This document shows, piece by piece, positions 1 to 9,551 of a stretch of 64,000 nt of DNA. The stretch is from Skeletonema tropicum (lineage: Eukaryota > Bacillariophyta > Thalassiosirophyceae > Thalassiosirales > Thalassiosiraceae). The DNA lies in contig CM074127.1 in the NCBI GenBank assembly GCA_037178625.1, positions 3,410,001-3,474,000 on the forward strand, written 5' to 3'. The position numbers and the translations under genes are program-made. Under the pieces are notes generated by a model. That model was not told where the DNA came from. It did not search any database and worked only from the letters and a program-made list of their open reading frames with translations. How positions within the stretch are numbered: the stretch's first letter is position 1; every line of letters starts with the position of its first letter.

Positions 1-689
1 AAGACTACACTCCCAATCTAGCAAAAATCAAGGTTGTAAGCTACTACTTACAAAAGATGGCTTCAGGTCTCTTTGCAAGCCTAAATGAGTGTGCTGAACG
101 TGAAACAACTGATCAGCAATACGCCGCAGATGTAATGAGGATGGAAAACTCGTACTTTTTTACCCAGAGTATCAAACAAAGGGGGTTAGAGTTGACAAGT
201 CTCTTTCAGAAACAGATCACAGGGGCGAGCGTCATTTGCAAGCAGAGTACAGATGCCTATTTGGGGTGGATGATCAAACGCGAGTTCAAGGCAATGCATA
301 GTCTTTTCTCCAATATCTCTCGCATTCGTAAGGACGTTGGAGACGCTGATGTTCCCATCCATGTCCCACGTGCACAGTTCGTGAGGACAATTCAAAAAGA
401 GTCAAGCAAAGAGATAATGAAGGAAAAGATTGGAGTGGTCTACGCAAGGATGGAGAAACACTTATCGGATGGAGGTGGACTCCTACCAGTTGCTTGGAAG
501 GCACTTGTAAAAGTTCTCTATGAGTGGTTTGGCCGATGGGAAAAACTCAGCACGTCTTGTTATAAGTTTATTCTAGAACCCAGTGCAATCGATGTGGTTA
601 GGTTGGCCAAAGCGGCAACCGGAGCAAACGGAGCGGGGAGACGACTACAAGATGGTAAGGCAGAAGGTCGAAAGTATGCATCGATATAA
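1..689 (+). CDS. SEC3: Exocyst subunit Sec3 (EXOC1), C-terminal part, truncated by window edge
   Basis: Sec3 is a subunit of the exocyst, the complex that tethers secretory vesicles to the plasma membrane. The reading frame is open from the window edge (codons in phase from base 3) to the TAA ending at 689, so the gene begins upstream and the ATG at 57 is internal. Seen: RMENSYFF near the start, then KEKIGVVYARMEKHL followed by GLLPVAWKAL, then a helix ending in a CYKFILEP-like segment. These match the K-x2-l-x2-lYk-x2-EKHL...GLLqvvW signature that closes Sec3 proteins. The last 25 residues are low-complexity Gly/Ala/Arg. No intron is visible in this part. The identification rests on recalled family motifs, not on an alignment. 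Confidence 0.72.
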   Translation, partial: DYTPNLAKIKVVSYYLQKMASGLFASLNECAERETTDQQYAADVMRMENSYFFTQSIKQRGLELTSLFQKQITGASVICKQSTDAYLGWMIKREFKAMHSLFSNISRIRKDVGDADVPIHVPRAQFVRTIQKESSKEIMKEKIGVVYARMEKHLSDGGGLLPVAWKALVKVLYEWFGRWEKLSTSCYKFILEPSAIDVVRLAKAATGANGAGRRLQDGKAEGRKYASI

Positions 690-1203
690 ACTATACCCGT
701 GTTATTTTGATGGAGGCGTTTTATCTTTAAGCAGATGATTTGGGTTGTTAGTACATAGTGGAGTGCAGCAAAAAAGGGAAAGTCCTTCTTTCCCACGCGT
801 TTTGTCTTCGAGAAGACGCTTTGGAGTTTACGCCACTCTGTCCGTGCAGTGACTCTGTCAAAAATTTAAAAACAAACTCAAATCCTCATACTCAGAGCAA
901 GTGAAGACATTGCACTCATTGACTTACAGCCTGAGAAGCACGTGCTCTCTTCAAATCTATGTAATAACGCTTATTTACCCTTGGTAATAACTTGATGAGT
1001 CGTTCGTAACAGATTGTCGGCAGCAAGTAGATTGTCGGCAGCAAGTTCTGTTTTCTCTTTTTGAACTAATTCCTGCGCAGAAAAATCCAACAAATCAGCG
1101 ACCCTATAATCAAAAGCAACCAAACTCAACAAATAAAGCCCTGTTGCTCTCCTCGCGGCAGCACAAAGAAGATAACATTAAGCCCTATTAAGCCCTCGAT
1201 ACA
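690..1203. other. Intergenic, Sec3 3' end to W-L repeat gene
   Basis: No gene is supported here. The stretch is AT-rich and contains an exact 18-bp tandem duplication (1011-1028 and 1029-1046, unit beginning AGATTGTCGG). A 10-bp direct repeat ATTAAGCCCT occurs twice just before the next start codon. Confidence 0.6.
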
Positions 1204-2172
1204 ATGGAAAACGCTAGAAGCAGCAAAGAAACACAGATTGCCGGTGTCAGGTCTCCACTAGGGACACTCAACACATCGACGCCATCGAAGCGACTTTACT
1301 CAAAACAAAAAACACCGTCCAAAGAAAGTGTCCAAGCAACCGATGACGGTAGAGCGTCAGTGGACAAACTCTCTCAGTGGCTCGCCAATGAAAGTTCCAA
1401 GAAACAGCAGCACGCAGTGCGATCTACCGCGTCATCATCAAATGCAGCAACTCCTTTGAGATTTCGCACGAAGCCAAAGCTCAAGAAAGAGGATGTCGCA
1501 GCTACCAACGATAAACGTGTTTCTGTCAAAACTCTGTCATCCTGGATGTCGGATGATCCATTCGAGCAAAAGAAGTTGAGGCACATTCGCACAGGTGCCA
1601 AAGTAATTGCAAAATCTAGGATGTTTGAACCCACACCGACGAAAAATGTAGAAATGAACATCGAGAAAGGGTCGGTTCGCAACAAGCAAGCTTGGCTATC
1701 CAATGAAGCTTTCAAAACAGAAAACAATAGTGTTGCAAAACGTGCCCTGCCGTCACCTGCTGAGGCGAAACCATATCAAATGAAGAAGATGAAGGAAAGT
1801 CCCGAGAAGGAGTTGGAGGAGTTTGACTCAGTTAGGGATAAGAAGGAATGGCTCAGCAATGTTTTCAAAGACAAAAACAATCACTCCAATAACAGCGGTA
1901 GTGATATTCTCAAATCAAAAAGTGTAGACAGCGGGGAAAATAGCAGCTTCTCTGCAAAACATGAATCTGTAATTCAAAAGTCTGTTTCGGTTGATGAAGA
2001 TAATGTTGCGTTGTGCAGCAAGGTTGCCCAGCAACCAACTACATGCGAAGCAGCAGAGAAGAAAGTAGCAGCTGACGTTGACAGAACAAGTGTCGAAGTA
2101 GACGAAGATGAAGCTACTGTTTCTGTTGCTAACCGTGCAAAATGGCTAAAGGCTGCTTTTGAAAAGAAATAG
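1204..2172 (+). CDS. Uncharacterised basic protein with five repeated SV-x5-W[L/M] motifs
   Basis: A single uninterrupted 322-residue frame with ATG at 1204. I do not recognise a characterised family. It is rich in Lys, Ser, Glu and Asn and probably largely disordered. Its striking feature is a short motif repeated five times: SVDKLSQWLANES, SVKTLSSWMSDDPF, SVRNKQAWLSNEAF, SVRDKKEWLSNVF and, at the extreme C-terminus, SVANRAKWLKAAF. The consensus is S-V-x5-W-[L/M]-x3-4-F. After copy 2 there is a longer conserved-looking block, HIRTGAKVIAKSRMFEP. There is no signal peptide or membrane segment. Such periodic amphipathic motifs could bind a repeated partner such as a cytoskeletal or scaffold protein, but that is inference. 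The gene converges with the minus-strand UFD1 gene 137 bp downstream. Confidence 0.7.
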   Translation: MENARSSKETQIAGVRSPLGTLNTSTPSKRLYSKQKTPSKESVQATDDGRASVDKLSQWLANESSKKQQHAVRSTASSSNAATPLRFRTKPKLKKEDVAATNDKRVSVKTLSSWMSDDPFEQKKLRHIRTGAKVIAKSRMFEPTPTKNVEMNIEKGSVRNKQAWLSNEAFKTENNSVAKRALPSPAEAKPYQMKKMKESPEKELEEFDSVRDKKEWLSNVFKDKNNHSNNSGSDILKSKSVDSGENSSFSAKHESVIQKSVSVDEDNVALCSKVAQQPTTCEAAEKKVAADVDRTSVEVDEDEATVSVANRAKWLKAAFEKK

Positions 2173-2308
2173 GATATCGTCACTAGAGATGCAGACAAGA
2201 AAGGCTCCGAATAGATATATATATATGTAACAGAAATTTAAGGCTTCGAATAGATAATGTTGTATGGGCTACTAGTTTTGTATTTGATTGTTAGCAGTTG
2301 TCAAGACT

Positions 2309-3258
2309 CTACTTTTGTCTCCTCTTTGGTTTCATTTGATCTTTAGGTCTCACAAACTCAGCAGCTATATCACAGTCCTGCACCTTAGCCATAGGAACCC
2401 TTTCACCACGTGGTGCGCTCCTCAAATCAACCACATCGAAGTAGAACCGCTCCCCTCTGTAATCGAATGGAATCGTGCTACCTAGCGTCAAAGCACTGTA
2501 ATGCTTCAATTCTGTCTCAAGTACTGCTTGGTGATTACCAATATTAGTGAAGGCACTTGTATGAGGACGCAATTTTACCGCAGATCCAGGTGGGGTTGTT
2601 TTGACCAATCTTACATCAACTACGTCTCTAGGGCGCAGTCCGAGAGCTTTGAACATCCAAGGTGGAAGAAAAACATAATTGTTGGGTGAACGAAAGTCAA
2701 GCGCACCTCCCACAGCCCTTGATAATGTAGACGAAGATTTATGATGGTGCTCATCGGCTGGCATTACCACACGTAGGAGATGATACACCATCTACTACGT
2801 GATACCTCAAAGAGCCACGGTACTTCTGCTTTACTTTTCATGATGGCGTCCCAAAAATTTCTAGGCAAACTCATCTTATCCCCTGTATAAATATGTCCAT
2901 GACTAAACACACCTACTGGTGGATCGAATCGATCGTCTAACGGTAATGCAATAGCGCGTCGGTACGAAATAGCGTCGACTCCATTGGCAGAAGTTGCCAC
3001 GTACTCAGCGTTGTGATCTTCAACTGCTTGCTCAAGCAACGCTATAGATTTGGCCTGGGACCATTTCTTACTGAAGAATCCAACCCCGTCACTGAGTGAA
3101 GGAGCAGGATACTGAGACGTTTGATCAAAGTAAAAGGGGCTGGATGCGGTGATGGTTGTTAAATCTTGCAAATTTGTTGACGCTGATGCACAACAGAAAA
3201 GCTGAGTTGTGCACAGCAGTAACGCCGCTAATCGAGATGAGCAGAGATTTCGCTTCAT
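2309..3258 (-). CDS. UFD1-family protein with N-terminal signal peptide, candidate plastid SELMA component
   Basis: UFD1 is the substrate-binding cofactor of the Cdc48/p97 segregase. Exon 1 (3258-2806) starts with a signal peptide, a hydrophobic LAALLLCTTQLFCCASAS stretch after MKRN. It runs through KMSLPRNFWDAIMKSK, the start of the UFD1 beta-barrel. The next frame carries the rest: GALDF, NNYVFLPPWMFKALGL, AVLETELKHYSALTLGSTI and VQDCDIAAEF. A GT-AG intron at 2805-2750 (56 bp, phase 0) joins the two frames cleanly and removes an unmatched segment. Cytosolic UFD1 has no signal peptide. Diatoms have a second UFD1 in the periplastidal compartment that helps import preproteins (SELMA). The residue after the predicted cleavage is Ser or Thr, not Phe, which fits that compartment. 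The short basic C-terminus may be truncated compared with cytosolic UFD1. Confidence 0.65.
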
Positions 3259-3578
3259 GGTTGTAATATTATATGCACTCTAGTGTCCTTCGATATAGAC
3301 TCGATGATTAACTCTCTTTGTGAACGCCAATGTCAAGAAGCTTGCTATTGACCAAGGGTTCAAGCAGGGTGATTGATGAAGTTGAAGTTTGAAGGTGAAG
3401 GTGATTTTTGGTTTTTCGCACAGACTTTCCACGTGTACACTCAATCGCTAATCAAGCAACATCGAACACAAAATGAAACAGTGTAACATCAAACGTGCGT
3501 CGGTGGGCCTACCTGTATGTTGGGGGGAATATTAGATTTGTGTTACGCTAAAGCTTGAATTATCTATAGCTACGCTAC
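3259..3578. other. Intergenic, upstream of secretory UFD1
   Basis: This 320-bp stretch lies between two minus-strand genes and should hold the promoter of the UFD1 gene. It contains a G-box/E-box palindrome CACGTG at 3430-3435. Nothing else stands out. Confidence 0.5.
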
Positions 3579-6500
3579 TCAGGAGCTCGTCTTATCAGCA
3601 GTAGCTGCTGCAGCTGGATGTGATGACTCGGATGTGTTTCCTTTCTCGCCCCGCTTTGGTCCTTTTGGTTTCTTCTTTGGTCCCAATTTTGACCCCTTCC
3701 CTTTCCCTGCCTTTGTGTTGTTCGGGCAATCTTTCCAAAGATGATCGTGCCCTTCAATACGGCATTTGGAGAAACCGCTACCTTTCTTCTTCGATTTGTC
3801 TGCCACGTTCCTCTTGTCAACACCCAAGGTCGGGGCCGACGGATTATTACTTGGTAGCGATTCAGAGCTTGCAGGTTCACGAGCTTCTGCGCTCTCTAAT
3901 TCACTTCCTCCCTTGGGTTTCTCCTGATTTGGCTTTCCTTTGCCAGGCTTTCCTTTTCCACCTTTCCCACCCGGGCGTGGCTTTCGCAACGGCTTCTTGT
4001 TTTTTTGAGAAGACTTGCTGCCTAATCTATTCTCGTCGTCGATTGAGGCACCTACGGTATCGGTCATTTCAGTTCTGCTCTCGCCATTCGATTCCATCTT
4101 CTTGGCGATTTCGTTCGGCGCTGGCGCAGTTCCAGAATTAGTAGTCTGATCGGCTGCAACCTTATTTGTTTCTTCCACAGCAGTATCAGTCGTTTCTACT
4201 TCAACATTCGATGGTTTTGTTGCAGTTCCACTCCAGATACCGCCCAATGAAGATCCAATAGACGGTGTAATCGACGTTGTAGGGGCAAACGGATTGGGTT
4301 TCCAAGGATCAACGTAGGTGCTTGGTAGCACCATAGGTGGGGGGTTCCAGCTTCCGTATACAGCAGATCCTTCCGATTCTCCAAAGAGAGCACTGTTACC
4401 AGGAAACAATGCGTTCGGAGGAGGCAAGATTGGTTGCGATTGCATTGTAGTTTGGTTAGTCATCGTGTCACTCTGTGCTGTATGATTATCACTCGAGCTT
4501 GTAGGGGGGACGTATTGTGCTGGAGTAAAAGACGACCTGTCGTGAGGCTCAACTTGAAGTTGCTGAGGAATGTTTTGAGCATCTTGCTTAGGTACTTGGC
4601 GCTGCGCCACAGCTGATGCCGGCGAAGGGAGAATTGGTGCTTTTTCAACATGAGTTTTCACTGAAGCTGGTTGTGATTCATCGGCTGGTTCTGAACTAGG
4701 TAAAGAAGTCTTTTTGATAGATGCGGGTGGACCGCCAGTCCAAGCAGGCACTTTCGGTGGTGGGGCAGGCACAAATTCCTTAGGCTTCTCCTCTTTGATT
4801 ACTTCAGTTGGCTCTGGCTCGATTGGTTACGTCTTTCACCTGCATTTTCTCACTGTCTTTCGCTAGACTCCTGCTTTCTTCCCTCCGTTTCCTGGCCAAA
4901 TCTTCGTGCTTTTTAGAACGAGTTTTTGTTTTCTCCTTCGTATCACCGTCAACATCCTTTTCCTCATCATCAGAGTCATCATTTTCTTGCGAGTCTTTCG
5001 TACTGATTCGTTTAGACACTTTCTTACTCCTCCTTTTAGGGGGTTTGTAATTCTCAGATTTTGGATTGTCTGGACAATCTACCCAATCGTGGTCATGACC
5101 TTCAATTTGGCATGGGTTGTCACGGATGAAATTCGCTGACTTTGGATTTTTGGGGCAGTCCCTCCTGAAAGACAAGAATGAAAAAGTCAGTATACATGTG
5201 ATGTAAATGTAAAGGTTCTTCGTCACATTGGTGCTTGCAGCAACTCACCAATCATGGTCATGGCCTTCTATTCGGCAGGGCCTAGGTTTTTCTGCCTGTT
5301 GCTGTTGTTGCAGCTGTTTTTTCTCCTCTTTACGCTTTTGTTTTTCAATCTTCTTCGCTTTCTTCTCTTCCATCTTAGCAGCATACTCTTCTGATTGGCG
5401 GTTATCTGGGCAATCCTTCCAATCATGGTCGTGCCCAGGTTTTCGGCATGGGTTCCCACGTTCTTCTTTTTCCGCTGTTTCGGCCACCTTCTTTGTCGGT
5501 TTTTCAACATAAGCATCCGAGTTTCGATTATCAGGACAATCTGCCCAATCATGATCATGACCTTTCTTCCGGCATGGGTTTTTCTTCTTCCCAAGTATCT
5601 GTGTCTCGTCGCCACTGCGTTCCGAGGCTACCTTCTGACCTCTCTCCCATTTTTCAGCAGGTTCATTTTTACTTTCATCCGCAGAAATTTCAGATTCAGT
5701 GCGAGATACACGTGCCGCTCTACGTTCCGCAACCTGGCGCAGAATGCTCTGTTGCTGTTCAATCGCCTGGTCTTTCTTAAACTGCGCCTCCTCCTCTGGG
5801 CTTCGCTGTTTCACCGGAGGTGATGGTAGTGCCGGTTTTTGCTGCGATTGGTGCTTGCGTCTGATCCAATGAAATAGGAGTAGGCTCGACAGGAAGCGCT
5901 GGTGCCCATACCCTATTACTACTAGCAGCAGTCCCTTCTATTTTGGCTGAATTCGTTTCAGCATCATTTTCTCTAAAAACTTGTCCGCTCGGTTGAGTCG
6001 CTACCTGTGCTCCAGTCAATCCATTATTGTTATTGTTATTCCGAAGCAATAACATCGGGGTCTCTGGTGCGGATCGATTAGTCCGTTCGTTAGCATCGAT
6101 ACCCAGTTGTTGCTTCAAGGCGTCTTCAGCCCGGTGATCTTGATTGTTAGATGATGACATGGAAGAGGATCTGACCCTACTATCCTCACCACCACGATAG
6201 GAATCATCCCTTCTGCCACTACTGCCAAACCCATATCTATCACCACCTTCCCTATCATTATATCCTCCACCTCTCTCCCCCTCAAATCCTCCCCCACGAC
6301 GAGAAGAGCGATATTCATTATGACCAACATTGTTGTCAAAACCTCCATCGTGACCACTCCCACTACGATGACGATGATACTCCTCCGAAGAGCGACGGTC
6401 CGAAAAATGAGATGGAGCGCGTTGCGCAAATCCCCATCGGGAGTCATTTCTAGCCGATTGGGTTGGGGGTTGGTCGTCATTGTAGAACCTGCGATCATTG

Positions 6501-7702
6501 TAAAACGATGAGGAGCTGGAGCGGCGATTGTCATTATAGTCGTCCCGATGATGAGATGATCTATTATCATATCCTCCACCTCCACCTCCCCCTCCTCTGG
6601 GTCCAGAATAGTCTCGAAATCCACGATCATCACCATGACCACGCGAATAATCATCCCGATGATTACTGTAACTTCCACGTTGTGAATGATAATCTCGATG
6701 ATGATAATCCCGATGATGATTATTGTAATGATCATTTTCATGTCTATCATTCGAATAACGGTCATTGTAAGATCGCCTGGATGGTTGATAATCTCTATTG
6801 TTCTGATCCGAATACCTCCCCCCACTTCCGTTGCCACCGCCATAATGATGATTATATCCACCACTCATGGGTGGTTGTTCCCCACCAGCACGATATTGTT
6901 GCTGCTGATGTAATGAATTTGCAGCAGCCGCTGCAGTAGATGATGATGAATTATTATTCTGTGATGTGAGATGATTATTCGATGACCCAATTTGAGGGAA
7001 TTCTTCATCGTCACTATCATCCTCTTCATCTCCCCATCGTGGTTTTTGAGAAGATGATTGATAATTATTGACAGAACTGTGTTGTGGCGAAGATTGTGCA
7101 GATGATGCAGAAGAAGAATTTGGCTGATGCATTGCCCATGGCACATTTTTCCCACCATTTCCGCTTAGCTGCAGCTGTACGGCCAGCGAGAGGAGGCTGC
7201 TGCTGCTGCTGCTCAGTCGAAGATTTGGCACCATTAGTATTATTCTTATTCTTAATCCCCCCCAAATGACCAGAAGTGGCGGCCCCCCATCCAGGAACAA
7301 TCTTGGACCCTCCCAGCGCAGTTGATGCCGCAGTGGGCGTGGAGCCCATACTGGCTGGATTTAATGCTGACCCGCCATCAGCAGATGAGGAGGCAGCAGA
7401 GGATGCGCCCGCTTTGGCAGTGGCCGATTTGTCAGGTGAACTGGGCGCATCACCGCCCGATTTCCGAGCTAGCAATCCACCGCCCTGCTGCTGTCTCTGC
7501 GGTCCGAGCTGGCATCGCCACCAGTGCCGCTGCTGTTGCTGGACGGAGCAGCACTACTTCCACTGAGACGAGTCAAGCCACGGATATTCTTGGAGGCACC
7601 CAAGCCCGCACCAGAACCACCGCCCCCCGATGAGGAGGAATTGTAGTTCGATCGGGTCGATTCGATTTTTTCGCGGAGGCGAGAGCCAAAGCCTGCGGGC
7701 AT
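3579..7702 (-). CDS. Large low-complexity Gly/Asn/His/Tyr-rich protein with five C-x4-H-x-H-x4-C modules
   Basis: I do not recognise a named family. The gene starts at ATG 7702 (MPAGFGSRLREKI) and ends at 3579. Regions in order: a Ser/Gly-rich head with SKIVPGWGAATSGHLGG, then GNGGKNVPWAMHQ and an acidic patch, then a long Arg/Tyr/His/Asp/Gly-rich stretch resembling RNA-binding RGG/YGG proteins. Next come charged coiled-coil-like segments and five copies of a small motif, consensus C-R-x2-GHDHDW-x-DCP-x-N. The last copy, CRIEGHDHLWKDC, stands alone near the C-terminus. A good 84-bp intron (5248-5165) splits the Trp codon of the third copy. Frame changes near 7490, 7165, 5850 and 4810 are not explained by convincing introns; small indels or unrecognised splicing are possible. 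The modules have four potential zinc ligands (C, H, H, C). A role with RNA is inference. Confidence 0.6.
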
Positions 7703-8054
7703 CTTTGCTGCTGATTGATATTACTTAGAGACTCGATATGGAGATGAAAGGCTGGTGGTTCTATTTGTTTAGATGCTATTCTTCATGACAATGACACCAA
7801 GCGTGCACGTGTGATGTGCCAAGTGCCATCGAGATAAGTATCTTCGTTTTTTGTGGCAGAAAAAATCTGAGACTCTTCGCGGAATTTGTACGCAAAATTC
7901 CGCCACTCAAACCATCACCCATCAATCACCAAATCACCATCCAATCATCACGCAGCTATGTATTTGTTTGTAGTGGTTGGCTACTACTTCTAATAGTATC
8001 ATCATCCTCCAGACCGATACAGATAGCTATAATTGCTGCTTTCATCAATCGCCA
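7703..8054. other. Divergent promoter region
   Basis: Separates two genes that face away from each other: the CHHC-module protein (minus) and the DNMT2-like gene (plus). It contains a CACGTG G-box at 7806-7811 and AT-rich repeats of ATCACC type. No coding region is supported. Confidence 0.5.
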
Positions 8055-9505
8055 ATGGTCACACTCACCTACTTGGAATTCTATTCTGGCATTGGCGGAT
8101 GGGGATATGCTTTGGAACGCGCACTAAGAAATGTTGCATCATCATCATCACCATCAATAGAACCACAGCTTACTAGGCGCATATGACCATTCTGACCTAT
8201 GCAAAACTGTTTTCAACCACAACCATCATCAGAATAAGAAGCTCTTTCGTCAGACTCCTATTGAAAATATCAAACGTGAACAGCTTGAAGCACTCTCTGC
8301 TTATGTATGGTGCATGTCGCCGGTGAGTGAACACATATGCTTACTAAGTTACCTATGACATGCTCAATAACATAGGACCTAAAACATCAGTGATGTGATG
8401 AATATCTACCTCCAGCCGTGCCAACCTCATACACGCCAACACTCCAATCAACAATGTGAAATAGACGATCCTAGGAGTAAGAGTTTCTTGCATCTATGTG
8501 ACATGATAGGAACAATGGAGGAAACAACGTTACCGTGCTTAATACTGCTTGAGAATGTGGTCGGATTCGAATTGTCAGGGACTGCTTCTAGCGATGAAAC
8601 TCAAACACAATCTACAGATAAGATACGCCGGGGTAGCTTTTCAAACATGGAGAGAAAATCTGTCAAAGAGAGGATATCGCAATGCACACTTTCATCTTGA
8701 CCCTACATGATATTGGTATACCAAACGCTCGTCCTAGACACTACACAGTTTCGTTTCGGCCTGGTAGTTTGCATTCAAAGATTGAGAATGCTACAATATC
8801 ATTCCCAGTTGAAGTCTATGGGCAGTCTGACACCAAACAATTATGCCACTCTCTTTTCGGACGAAATTCTGAACAAGCCACCAATCATCCATGGTCCAAA
8901 GTCACTCGGAGCTACACCACCAACATTACCTTGCATAGGTGATTTTCTTGATCCCGATAACAAAGTTGAAATCTTCGAAACTTCGAATACCGAAAAAGGT
9001 TTGGTCAAGTTCATCTGCGTGGTGCTTTGATGTGGTCACGCCATCGCATCAAAGAAGCGCTTGTTTTACATACTCCTATGCGAAGTTTGTCCGAGGAACG
9101 GGATCCATTCTTTACACTGGACCTCTTGAAACAGAGACTCATAATTCTGACGAAGACGGCAATAAGACCAGTAGAAAACGTGATCGAGCAATGGCATTCC
9201 TCGATCTTCAAGCACCTGAAGGACGAAGTTTTGATGCCGACTGGTCAAAGGATATCGATTGGGAAAATGATATGAGATACTTTTCAGGAACAGAGATTGC
9301 TAGACTAATGGGCTTCCCGGTTTCCGATCCAGCGGCTGGTAAGTCTGCTCCTACAGATGATAAGAGTGTGGACAAATCGTTCCGCAAATTTAGCTTTCCC
9401 AGTACAATCAATGTGAAACAGCAGTGGAAGCTGCTTGGAAATTCATTGAATGTTGAAGTTGCTGGAAAAGTCGCAGAAATTGGCATTATATCTCTTTTTC
9501 AGTAG
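8055..9505 (+). CDS. TRDMT1: DNMT2/TRDMT1-type tRNA cytosine-5 methyltransferase, frame-broken (possible pseudogene)
   Basis: DNMT2 enzymes methylate cytosine 38 of tRNAs using S-adenosylmethionine. All main motifs are present in order: motif I LEFYSGIGGWGYAL from ATG 8055; motif IV, where an intron 8323-8415 (93 bp, phase 0) joins MSP to PCQPHTR and restores the catalytic PPCQ; motif VI ENVVGF; motif VIII HDIGIPNARPRHY; the DNMT2-specific CFT in ACFTYSYAKFVRGTGSIL; and motif X QQWKLLGNSLNVEV. The coding frame changes about five times: near 8172, between 8600 and 8640, near 8705, near 8828 and near 9010-9035. Each looks like a one-base shift with no plausible intron, yet the motifs are well kept and no in-frame stop lies inside a motif. 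Either the gene is decaying recently or the consensus has indel errors here. Confidence 0.7.
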
Positions 9506-9551
9506 TGACTTATTTATATTAACATAGAATAATGAATCAGGAATAGACAAT

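Noticed and set aside
6115..6939. Ile/Met/Asp-rich or His/Asp-rich frames on both strands over the low-complexity region
   Set aside because: Shadows of the biased codons (GAT, CAT, AAT) of the real minus-strand gene; compositions are not protein-like.
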